Shown here one piece after another: positions 6,848 through 14,305 of a stretch of 64,000 nucleotides of DNA (positions within the stretch are counted from its first letter, which is position 1; each line of letters starts with the position of its first letter). The DNA is from Nonomuraea muscovyensis (GTDB taxonomy: Bacteria > Actinomycetota > Actinomycetes > Streptosporangiales > Streptosporangiaceae), in contig NZ_JACHJB010000001.1 of assembly GCF_014207745.1 (NCBI RefSeq), positions 1,488,001-1,552,000 on the forward strand, read 5' to 3'. The notes under the pieces are model-generated. The model was not told where the DNA came from and did not search any database. It saw nothing but the letters and a program-made list of their open reading frames with translations. A program made the position numbers and the translations under genes.

Positions 6848-9118
6848 ATGAACTTCTGCCTGAGCGACCTCGTACCACCGTTGCGGTGGAGCGACGCGTC
6901 CACGATCACGCTGCTCACCGGGCAACCCGACCTGCCGGACGCCTGGTGGCGCAGTCTGCCCCTGCCGCGCGTGCTGGCGGTCATCGGCCCGGAGGCGCTG
7001 GGCGACCTGCTCACGGAGATCGCGCTGGAGCAGTGGCCCGCCGCCGCCGTGGGCGACGTCCTGCCCGCGCTGCACGTGCTGGACCCCGACGAGGCGGACG
7101 AGCCGCACGTCGCCATCGCGCTCGACCGCGCCGGCTCGTGGGCCGGGCTGCTGGCGCTGACCAGCCGGGAGCTGGTCGACCAGCCGTTCATCCAGGCGCG
7201 CGCGGTGCTCGCGACGCTGTTCTCCGCCGTGCTGGTACGCCTGGCGCCCGGGGTGGGCGCCGTGGCGCAGGTGGAGGCGGTGGAGCCGACGCCGGCCGTG
7301 CCGAATGCGCGGGCCGAAGAGGCGGCTGAGGAGCCTCGGGCCGGCGAGAAGCCGGAGGCCGTGGCCGCCGCGGGCCTGGAGGCCGCCCACCGGGCAGACC
7401 GGGAACGGGAGCCGGAGCGCGAGGTCGTGCCGGCCGCCGAGGCGGAGCCCGCGCCCGCCGCCGCGCCGGAGGCGGTGCCCGAAGCCGTCACGCCGGACGC
7501 CCAGGCCGGAGCCACCCCACACGAGGCGCAGTCCGAGGACGCCGCGCGGGAGTCCGAGTCCGCGTCGCAGGAGGTCGAGTCCGCGGACGCACAGCAGGAG
7601 GCGGAGCCCGAGGCCGCACCGCAGGAGGCGGCGCCCGAGGCTGCCGCCGGGCGAGAGTCCGAGAGCGCGGCCGCCGCCGAGCGAGAAACCGGGAGCGCGG
7701 CTGAGCGAGAGTCCGCTAGCGCGGTCGAACCCGAGCTCGCCCAGGCCGGAGAGTCGGCCGATACGCAGGACGACGAGCGGGAGGTCGTGTCCGCCGCGGA
7801 GCCGGCGCCCACGCCCGACGCCGAGCCCACCCCGGCCGCGGACGTCGAGCCCGAGCCCGTCGGCCAGCCGGAGCCCGACCCTGAGCCCGACCCTGAGCCC
7901 GAGTCCGTTGCCGAGCCCGAGCTTGAGCCCGAGCCCGCTCAGGTCGCGCACGCCGATCCTGACGCGGAGCCGGAGCCGGCGGCCGGGCGGGAGGCCGGGG
8001 ACGGGTCGCCGGATCTGCCCGCGCTCATCGAGGCCGCCTTCGCCGGGCTCGACGACAGGAGCTGGGCCGTGGCCCAGAACCGCGTCTTCACCGACCAGCC
8101 GTCCGCCGTTGACCAGCTCGCCAAGCTGTTCGCCGTGCCACCCGCCGAGATCAGCGAGACCGAGGCCCGGCTGCGCGAGCGGCTGGACCGGTGGCTGGCG
8201 AGCGACGAGGCCGCCCCGTACCGGGCGCACCTGGACGAGCTGCGCCGCGCGATCGGCCCGGCGGCGCCCAAGGAGCGGCTGATCAAGGCGGCCGACTGGC
8301 ACCGCAAGGAGATCAAGGCGCTGGAGGTCCCGGCCTGGCAGTTCGTGCTGGCCACGCTGCCCGAACGGCCGGGCGGAGGCGCCCCGCCCTCGGCCTTCTC
8401 CGCCTTCCCGCCCCCGCCGCCCATCCCGTCGCCGGTCCCACCAGCCGTGCCCCCGCCCGTGCCTCCGCCCGTGCCCCCTCCGTTCCCCGCAGGGCCGCAG
8501 GCCGACGGGCCGGCGGCCGGGTCCCGCTTCCATCCGTTCGCGCCGGCGAGCGCCGGGGGCGAGTCGAACGGGGCGTCGGAGGAGGGCCACGGCAAGCCGT
8601 ACCAGCCGCTCAAGGACGTCTCGCAGACGCGGCGCTGCTTCCGGCAGCCCGACGGGCGATGGTGGCTGCGGGTGGACGTCACGGCCGAGCAGTTGGCGGG
8701 CGGCGAGTGCCCGCTGCCGACCGGTTTCGCCGCTTACCTGGGGCTGTCGCCGGGCGAGACGCGGACGGTGCGCAGCGCCGCCGGGGAGCTGACGATGGTC
8801 TGGCACGGCAGGCCCGTGCTGGAGTCCGTCGAGCGGCTGCTCGTGGACGTCGGCGCGAAGGAGGGCGGCCACCTGTTCCTCACGCTGTCGGACGAGGGCG
8901 TGCTGCGGGCCAGGCACCTGCCGGTCGCCGCGCAGGGCGCCGAGAAGATCACCAAGGCGTTGCGGCTGGTCGGCTACACCGCCCCGGGCGGCACACGGGA
9001 GCAGGCCGCGCGGGTGATCGCCACCCGGATCGGCATGGCGGGCCCGATCGGCCTGCCCGATCTGCTGACCAGGCTCCGCGAGCGCGGGGACCGCGACCTG
9101 CTCGACCTGTTGGACTGA
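6848..9118 (+). CDS. Cassette protein A: long-linker paralogue with degenerate sigma-4-like region
   Basis: A 756-residue protein I cannot assign a function. Residues 1-135 (start MNFCLSDLVPPLRW, with LPDAWWRSLPL) and the C-terminal domain from about 580 (PYQPLKDVSQTRRCF, PLPTGFAAYLGLSPG, LVGYTAPGG, LRERGDRDLLDLLD) match protein B encoded at 10992. The middle (about 388-500) aligns with B's helix-turn-helix region, but the recognition helix is degenerate (VPPAEISETEARLRERL against B's VTRERIRQIERDL). Between these sits a Glu/Pro/Ala low-complexity linker of roughly 240 residues with repeated EPDPEP units, plus a Pro-rich PPPVPPPV tract near 530-555. The helicase gene follows after 3 bp, so A and the helicase are almost certainly co-translated. 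Probably cytoplasmic; no signal or membrane segment. Confidence 0.6.
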   Translation: MNFCLSDLVPPLRWSDASTITLLTGQPDLPDAWWRSLPLPRVLAVIGPEALGDLLTEIALEQWPAAAVGDVLPALHVLDPDEADEPHVAIALDRAGSWAGLLALTSRELVDQPFIQARAVLATLFSAVLVRLAPGVGAVAQVEAVEPTPAVPNARAEEAAEEPRAGEKPEAVAAAGLEAAHRADREREPEREVVPAAEAEPAPAAAPEAVPEAVTPDAQAGATPHEAQSEDAARESESASQEVESADAQQEAEPEAAPQEAAPEAAAGRESESAAAAERETGSAAERESASAVEPELAQAGESADTQDDEREVVSAAEPAPTPDAEPTPAADVEPEPVGQPEPDPEPDPEPESVAEPELEPEPAQVAHADPDAEPEPAAGREAGDGSPDLPALIEAAFAGLDDRSWAVAQNRVFTDQPSAVDQLAKLFAVPPAEISETEARLRERLDRWLASDEAAPYRAHLDELRRAIGPAAPKERLIKAADWHRKEIKALEVPAWQFVLATLPERPGGGAPPSAFSAFPPPPPIPSPVPPAVPPPVPPPVPPPFPAGPQADGPAAGSRFHPFAPASAGGESNGASEEGHGKPYQPLKDVSQTRRCFRQPDGRWWLRVDVTAEQLAGGECPLPTGFAAYLGLSPGETRTVRSAAGELTMVWHGRPVLESVERLLVDVGAKEGGHLFLTLSDEGVLRARHLPVAAQGAEKITKALRLVGYTAPGGTREQAARVIATRIGMAGPIGLPDLLTRLRERGDRDLLDLLD

Positions 9119-9121
9119 GCC

Positions 9122-10942
9122 GTGCCGCGGCTCGCGATCGGCCCTGAGTTTCCGGGGGAGCTCAGCGCACTGGACCCGCCGGTGCGCAGGGACGCCGTGG
9201 TCGCGCTGCGCCGCTTCCTGCTGCACGTGGCGGGCGCCCCCCATCCCGAGCGGGTACGGGGGGCCAGGGACGCGCGGGTCGCGACCTTACGACTGACCGG
9301 TGGCCATCGCGGCGTCGTGGTGCGCCAGCGCGACGTCTACTGGCTGCGCACGGTGCTGCCCGATCCGCAGGCCTGGGCGCACGCCCGCCGGCACAGGTTC
9401 GGGATCAACCCCGTGATCGGCGTGGTCGAGGAGTGGGACGCCGAGGCCCTCGAACGCGTCGAGCCCGCGCTGCGCCGGTCCGCGGGCGCCTCGCGGCTGT
9501 TCGACCCGATCTGCGACGGCGACCTGCTGGCCCTGGGCATCGACGTGCGGGCGCTGCGGCTCGTCCGGCTCATCACCACCGAGGCCGACCTGGAGGCCCT
9601 CGAACCCCTGCTGCCGGCCACCCAGCACGCCCCGCTGGCGGTGCTGGCCCGCGGCGGCTCCCTGCACGAGGCCTGGCGCGAGCTGGAGGCCTGCCGGGCC
9701 TCCGACGAGGATCCGGGCCCGATCGACACCGACGACCTGTACACGGCGCTGTTGCGCAGCCCGGACCGGGCGGTGTTCGTCGCCGACAAGGTCGAGCTGG
9801 ACGGGGTGCTGGGGAAACCCCGGTGGTGCACGTTCCTCTCCCCCACGCAGCACCGGCTGGCCAGGGCCGCCCGCTACGAGCACCCGGTGCTGGTCGTCGG
9901 CGGCGCGGGCACCGGCAAGACGCTCGTCGCCCTGCACCGGGCCGCCCACCTGGCCGCGCACGGCAGGGGGCCGGTGCTGCTGGTGACGTTCTCGCAGAGC
10001 CTGGGCGACGACCTCTCGGCCCGGCTCGACACGCTCATCCCCGACGAAGCCACCCGCAAGCGGGTCGAGGTGGACAATCCCGAACGGCTCGCGCTGCGGA
10101 TCGTGGCCCACGAGGAGGGCCGCCGCCCCGCCCTGGTCGGGCCCGGGGCCCGGACGCTGGCCGAGCTGACCGACGAGGCGCTGCGGCTGCTGTCGCGGGC
10201 GACGGGCGACCTGCTCGACGACGTGGACCCGGGACGCAAGCCGTACCGGCACATCGTGGTCGACGAGGCGCAGGACGTCAGCCCGGCGCAGTGGCGGCTG
10301 CTGCGGGCGGCGGCGCCGCACGCGCACGACGACCTGTTCGTGGTGGGCGACCCGCACCAGCGCGTCACCGACACGCGGGTGGCGCTCGGCGCGCTCGGCA
10401 TCCCCGTCGCGCAGCACACGCTGCGCCTGTCGCACCGGCTGCCGATCGAGGTGCTGTCCTTCGCCGTGCGGCTGCGGGGCGGCGGCCCGGTGGACGGGCT
10501 GGTCCGCGGCGCCTCCGAGCTGCACGGGCTGCGATCGGCGCGGCACGGCGAGCGGCCGGTGGTGCGGGGGTACGACTCGCCGGAGTCCGAGCTGGCCGGC
10601 CTGGCAAGCACGGTCCGGGCCTGGCTGGACGAGGGGGTGCCCGCCGCCGAGATCGCCGTGGGCGCCCGCACGCCGCGGCTGGTGCGGGCCGCACGCCAGG
10701 CGCTGGGCGAGGCGGAGGTGCGGGTGTCGACGTTCGCGAACCTCAAGGGGCTCGAGTTCGAGCGGGTGGCGCTCATCGGGGTGTCGGAGGGCGTCGTGCC
10801 CGAGCCGACGCCGGGCGATCCCGGCGCCCGGGCGCGGGCCCTGCAACGCGAACGCGGCATGCTGTACGTGGCCTGCACCCGGGCCCGCTCCCTGCTCTAC
10901 CTATCCCATTCAGGAAGAGGAAGCCCCTTTCTTTCGTTCTGA
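9122..10942 (+). CDS. RelE/ParE-like domain fused to a UvrD/PcrA-type SF1 helicase
   Basis: A 606-residue protein. The first ~105 residues (LAIGPEFPGELSALDPPV, then PERVRGARDARVATLRL and WAHARRHRFGINPVIG) have the pattern of the RelE/ParE-like module known at the N-terminus of some SF1 helicases. After a variable region come the helicase motifs: Walker A GGAGTGKT (about 260-267), motif II DEAQD (381-385), motif III VVGDPHQR, motif IV-like LRLSHRLP, motif V STFANLKGLEFERV and motif VI RGMLYVACTRARSLLYLS (about 577-594). Large 1B/2B insertions of full-length UvrD are absent or reduced, giving a compact helicase. The last ~14 codons are AT-richer and use codons unlike the rest. Its tight spacing with A and position before B suggest one functional unit. 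Confidence 0.85.
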   Translation: MPRLAIGPEFPGELSALDPPVRRDAVVALRRFLLHVAGAPHPERVRGARDARVATLRLTGGHRGVVVRQRDVYWLRTVLPDPQAWAHARRHRFGINPVIGVVEEWDAEALERVEPALRRSAGASRLFDPICDGDLLALGIDVRALRLVRLITTEADLEALEPLLPATQHAPLAVLARGGSLHEAWRELEACRASDEDPGPIDTDDLYTALLRSPDRAVFVADKVELDGVLGKPRWCTFLSPTQHRLARAARYEHPVLVVGGAGTGKTLVALHRAAHLAAHGRGPVLLVTFSQSLGDDLSARLDTLIPDEATRKRVEVDNPERLALRIVAHEEGRRPALVGPGARTLAELTDEALRLLSRATGDLLDDVDPGRKPYRHIVVDEAQDVSPAQWRLLRAAAPHAHDDLFVVGDPHQRVTDTRVALGALGIPVAQHTLRLSHRLPIEVLSFAVRLRGGGPVDGLVRGASELHGLRSARHGERPVVRGYDSPESELAGLASTVRAWLDEGVPAAEIAVGARTPRLVRAARQALGEAEVRVSTFANLKGLEFERVALIGVSEGVVPEPTPGDPGARARALQRERGMLYVACTRARSLLYLSHSGRGSPFLSF

Positions 10943-10976
10943 TCACATAGTCTGAACTGCGGATATCTATCCCATT
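10901..10976. repeat. Direct repeat of CTATCCCATT at the helicase 3' end and in front of B
   Basis: The 10-mer CTATCCCATT occurs at 10901-10910 (inside the last helicase codons) and again at 10967-10976, 66 bp apart. The left flank is also similar (TAC versus TAT). The second copy overlaps the dyad GGATA-TC-TATCC (10961-10972) just upstream of the ATG at 10992. It could mark a paired protein-binding site or an old recombination junction. Confidence 0.4.
10946..10972. promoter_or_regulatory. Candidate operator region of paralogue B
   Basis: It contains CATAGTCTG (10946-10954), the reverse complement of the nine bases in front of paralogue A, followed by AACTGC, which is also found next to the A copy in the same relative orientation. 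A 5-bp-arm dyad GGATA-TC-TATCC follows at 10961-10972, ending 19 bp before the start codon. The region is noticeably AT-richer than its surroundings. Role inferred. Confidence 0.35.
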
Positions 10977-10991
10977 GCCGGTTGGACTCCA

Positions 10992-12836
10992 ATGAACCTC
11001 AGCCTGAGCGACCTAGCGCCACCGATGCGCTGGACCCCACCGGGTCAGGTCGCGCCCCTCGTGGAAGAGCCCCAGCTGCCGGATGCCTGGTGGCAGGCGA
11101 TCCCGCTCGACCGCGCGTGTGCCATCGTCGGCACGCAGACCGTGGCGGGACACCTCGCCGACCTCGCGGTGGCCTGCTGGGGTCACCTGCTGCTCGGCGA
11201 CATCCTGCCGCTGCTGCGTTTCTCCGACCCCGCCGAGTCCGAGCGGACGCCGGAGATGCTGGGCAAGGACGTGGTGCAGAAACTGTTCAGCGGAGTGTTC
11301 GAGCGGCTGCTGGAGCCCACGCCCGACGTGCCCGCCACGCCGGCACGTCCGGACAGGCCGCTGCCCGAGCTGATCGACGCCGTGTTCGCGGCGCTGGACG
11401 ACCGGCAGCGGGCCATCGCCCGCGATCGCCTCTACGCGGGGCGGCGCGCGACGCTGGACGAGCTGGCGCAGCGGTTCTCGGTGACCCGGGAGCGGATCCG
11501 GCAGATCGAGCGCGACCTGCGCGACTACGTGGACAACTGGCTGGCCGGCCCCGAGGCGGTCTCGCTCGTCGCGCACGTCGCCTGGCTGCGCGGCCGGCTC
11601 GGCTCGGCCGCGCCGGCGGACGACCTGGCGGCGGCCGTGCCCTGGCACCGGACGGAGGTGCGGTCGCTCGGCATCCCGGTGTGGAGGTTCGTGCGCACGC
11701 TGCTGACCGGCTACGAGCAGGCCGACGGCTGGCTGATCGCCGGCGGGGCCGAGGAACTCCGGGAGAAGACGCGCCAGCTCTTCACCGACGGCCCCCGGCC
11801 GCTCCCCGAGGCCGTCGCCATGGTCAGTCAGCTCGGCGTCCGCGAGGACGTGGCCGAGCGGTGGATCACCTCGGTCCCGCAGCTCCACGTGCTCGACCAG
11901 CACGTGGTGCCGTGGCCGCGCAGCATCAACGAGAAGGCCGAGGCGGTGCTCCTGGTGTCCGGGCAGCCGCTGGCACCCGAGGAGATCCAGGAACGCATCG
12001 GCGAGGACTACAGCCTCGTCGGCATCCGCAACCAGCTCACGGCCGACGACCGGTTCCGCCGGGTGGACCGCAACAAGTACGGGCTGACCCGGTGGGGCGG
12101 CGACGAGTACCTGGGCATCAGGGAGATGATCGCCAGGGAGATCGAGCGGGCCGGCGGCGAGGCGTCCGTCAGCACGATCGTGACCAACCTCACCTCCCGC
12201 TACGACGTCAGCGAGAGCTCGGTGCGCGCCTACGCGGGCGGGCCGGGGTTCGAGCGGACCCAGCGGGGGTGGATCCGGGTGGCGGGCACCTCCCCCGGCG
12301 GGGAGGCCGAGCCGTACCAGCCGCGCAGGGACGTCTCGGAGACGCGGCGCAGCTTCCGCAGCCGCGACGGCCGGTGGTGGCACCGGGTCGACGTCAACGC
12401 CGAGCACCTGCGCGGGTCGGGGTCGCCGCTGCCGACCGGGTTCGCCGCCTACCTCGGGATGGCGCCGGGCGGGCAGCTCACGGCGTCCACCCCGTCGGGC
12501 GACGTGGTGATCAGCTGGCACAACCAGCCCACCATGGGATCGATCCGGAACGTGCTGGCCGACTTCAAGGCGAACGAGGGCGACCACGTGTTCCTCACGG
12601 TGTCCGACGGCGGGGAGCTGCTGACGCGCTACCTGCCGGCTGCGCCCGTCTCCCTGCCGCCGCTCAACCGGGCCCTCTACCTGATCGGCTACACCGCTCC
12701 GGTGAACTCCGAGCTGGAGGGGCTGCGGCTGATCGGGGCCCGCATCGGGCTGCCCGACACGGTCACGCGCGACGAGGTGCTGGCCAGGCTGCGCGACCGC
12801 GGCGACCGCGACATCCTGGGCTTCCTCGGCGGTTGA
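10992..12836 (+). CDS. Cassette protein B: sigma-70 region-4-like HTH protein with extra winged-helix region
   Basis: A 614-residue paralogue of protein A. It shares the N-terminal domain (MNLSLSDLAPPMRW, LPDAWWQAIPL) and the C-terminal domain (PYQPRRDVSETRRSF, PLPTGFAAYLGMAPG, LIGYTAPV, LRDRGDRDILGFLGG). Residues about 150-175 read TLDELAQRFSVTRERIRQIE, an excellent match to the helix-turn-helix of sigma-70 region 4.2. Residues about 200-440 hold an additional region absent from A (AEAVLLVSGQPLAPEEIQ, VSTIVTNLTSRYDVSESSV), which looks like one or two winged-helix units of the HARE/RNAP-delta kind. There is no sigma region 2, so it is not a conventional sigma factor. It probably binds DNA, and perhaps polymerase. 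The function is unknown. Confidence 0.7.
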   Translation: MNLSLSDLAPPMRWTPPGQVAPLVEEPQLPDAWWQAIPLDRACAIVGTQTVAGHLADLAVACWGHLLLGDILPLLRFSDPAESERTPEMLGKDVVQKLFSGVFERLLEPTPDVPATPARPDRPLPELIDAVFAALDDRQRAIARDRLYAGRRATLDELAQRFSVTRERIRQIERDLRDYVDNWLAGPEAVSLVAHVAWLRGRLGSAAPADDLAAAVPWHRTEVRSLGIPVWRFVRTLLTGYEQADGWLIAGGAEELREKTRQLFTDGPRPLPEAVAMVSQLGVREDVAERWITSVPQLHVLDQHVVPWPRSINEKAEAVLLVSGQPLAPEEIQERIGEDYSLVGIRNQLTADDRFRRVDRNKYGLTRWGGDEYLGIREMIAREIERAGGEASVSTIVTNLTSRYDVSESSVRAYAGGPGFERTQRGWIRVAGTSPGGEAEPYQPRRDVSETRRSFRSRDGRWWHRVDVNAEHLRGSGSPLPTGFAAYLGMAPGGQLTASTPSGDVVISWHNQPTMGSIRNVLADFKANEGDHVFLTVSDGGELLTRYLPAAPVSLPPLNRALYLIGYTAPVNSELEGLRLIGARIGLPDTVTRDEVLARLRDRGDRDILGFLGG

Positions 12837-12882
12837 GCCGCCCGCGGCCGGCGCCCGGACGGTTGGGCGGCGGGTGGCTGGT

Positions 12883-12888
12883 TAGGCT
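12883..12888 (+). promoter_or_regulatory. -10-like element suggesting a leaderless transcript
   Basis: TAGGCT ends seven bases before the ATG at 12895, the spacing expected when transcription starts at or next to the start codon. The GGAGG touching the ATG is too close to act as a normal ribosome-binding site, which supports leaderless translation of the following gene. No good -35 element was found. Confidence 0.35.
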
Positions 12889-12894
12889 CGGAGG

Positions 12895-13956
12895 ATGTTG
12901 CGGATCCACGACGCGCTGACCGGCCGGTCCGGCGAGCTCGCGCCCGGCAGGGCCGTGCGGATGCACACCTGCGGCCCCGTCGCCGGCCCTCGGCCGGCGC
13001 ACCTCGGCGACCTGCGCCCCCACGTGCTGTCCGACGTGGTCCGCAGGCTTCTGGAGAGCCGGCGGGTACGGGTGCTGGCCTGCCGGGGTCCGCTCCTCGA
13101 CGGCGATCCGGCGGCCTTGGGGGCCTTCCGGCGTGCCGCGGGCGCGCTGAACCTGCGGCCCCCGGAGCACGAGCCCCTGGCGGGCGAGGCGGTCGAGGCG
13201 GCGGTCGAGCTGATCGCCGGGCTGGTCGAGCGGGGCGAGGCGCACGTGACGGCGGGCGGCTCGGTCCTCCTCGGCACCGGCTCCGCGCCTGCCGACGGTG
13301 GCGCGGGCCCTTCGGCGTCTCCCGGTGGCGGGGCGGACGGCGGGGACGCCGGCCGGGTGTTGTGGGCGGCCACCAGTGGCGGGCCGGCGTGGGACTCGCC
13401 CTGGGGACGCGGCGTGCCCGCGCCCGACGTGCGGTGTCAGGCCGTGGCACGGCGGCTGCTCGGCGCGCGGGTGGACATCCTGGTGGCGGACGGGGACGCG
13501 TGTTCGCACCACGACGGGCCCCTGCTCGGGGCGGGGCATCGGCTGACGAGCGGGCCGGTCCTGTTCGACGGGCCGGAGCTGCTGCCGGAGCAGGTGAGGG
13601 AGGCTGGGCTGGATCCGCTCGCCGTGCGCCTGGCGTACCTGGAGCACCACTACCGGGAGCCGGTGCGTCTCACGTGGGACCTGCTGCGGGAGGCCGACGG
13701 CACGGTGCGGCGCTGGCGGGCGCGGGTGGCCGGGTGGGCCGAGTCACCCAGCGCGCCGCTGGCGTCCGGCCACGTGCGGCGCGTCGAGGAGGCCCTGGAC
13801 GACGACCTGGACACGCCGGCGGCCCTCGGTGCGCTGCGCGATCTCGAAGGGGACGACTCGGTGGCGGCGGGGGCGAAGTTCGAGTCGTTCCTGCACCTGG
13901 ACCAGGTGCTCGCCCTCGACCTGGCCATGGAGATCGGCCGGACCCCGGCCCCCTGA
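12895..13956 (+). CDS. Cysteinyl-tRNA-synthetase-like protein without HIGH and KMSKS motifs
   Basis: The 353-residue protein is laid out like the catalytic core of CysS/MshC: IHDALTGRSGELAPG, then RMHTCGPV, DVVRRLLE, a region equivalent to the second zinc-binding block (VRCQAVARRLLGARVDI and CSHHDGP) and a helical tail. HTC, VRC and SHHD keep zinc-ligand-like Cys and His residues. The HIGH motif has become PAHLGDL, no KMSKS sequence is present, and a Gly/Ser/Ala-rich insert replaces part of the fold. It is therefore unlikely to form aminoacyl-adenylate in the usual way. It could be a pseudoenzyme, a cysteine-binding factor, or a decaying duplicate. It follows protein B by 58 bp on the same strand. 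Confidence 0.65.
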   Translation: MLRIHDALTGRSGELAPGRAVRMHTCGPVAGPRPAHLGDLRPHVLSDVVRRLLESRRVRVLACRGPLLDGDPAALGAFRRAAGALNLRPPEHEPLAGEAVEAAVELIAGLVERGEAHVTAGGSVLLGTGSAPADGGAGPSASPGGGADGGDAGRVLWAATSGGPAWDSPWGRGVPAPDVRCQAVARRLLGARVDILVADGDACSHHDGPLLGAGHRLTSGPVLFDGPELLPEQVREAGLDPLAVRLAYLEHHYREPVRLTWDLLREADGTVRRWRARVAGWAESPSAPLASGHVRRVEEALDDDLDTPAALGALRDLEGDDSVAAGAKFESFLHLDQVLALDLAMEIGRTPAP

Positions 13957-14060
13957 GCGTCCCACCCCCCGCCTTCCCCCTCCCGCCCCGGCGCGGCACC
14001 GTCCTGCCCTGACCCGCCTCCAGGGCCGCCGCTTCACCGCTCGGACGGCCGGCGGCGCGG

Positions 14061-14167
14061 CGTGACGGCGGCCGGCCCCGCGCCGGTCAGCGGGCGTCTT
14101 CCTGGAGGTCCCCGGCCCCGTGCGGCGGGTGGCGGCCTACTTGGCCGTGCCGTGACAGGGAGGCCGT
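14061..14167. repeat. 107-bp dispersed intergenic repeat, copy 1
   Basis: An ungapped alignment with 19878-19984 gives 15 mismatches in 107 positions (86 percent identity), in the same orientation. It is the main recognisable content of the 349-bp gap between the CysS-like gene and the penicillin acylase. The most conserved blocks are GGCGGCCGGCCCCG, CCTGGAGG and TGCGGCGGGTGGCGGCC. No open frame, tRNA or transposase is associated. The rest of the gap is featureless. Confidence 0.8.
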
Positions 14168-14305
14168 CCGGCACGCCCGTACGGCGGGCGCACGCGCCGG
14201 CGACGATCCCTGTGTGACCGGCCGGGAGCGCCCCGTGGACAGGGCCGGAGCAGTGATCGCGGGCTGTCAGACTTATGGTCCGGCGCAGGAGACGGGAGGG
14301 TGTTC

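Noticed and set aside
6668..9244. 858-residue minus-strand open frame
   Set aside because: It is antisense to cassette protein A. Its composition (Gly/Arg/Leu/His runs) mirrors the Glu/Pro linker on the other strand, and it has no start context or domain.
14061..14167. Conserved peptide encoded by the 107-bp repeats
   Set aside because: Both copies share a minus-strand stop, but most of the 15 differences change the amino acid, and neither copy has a matching upstream gene or start.
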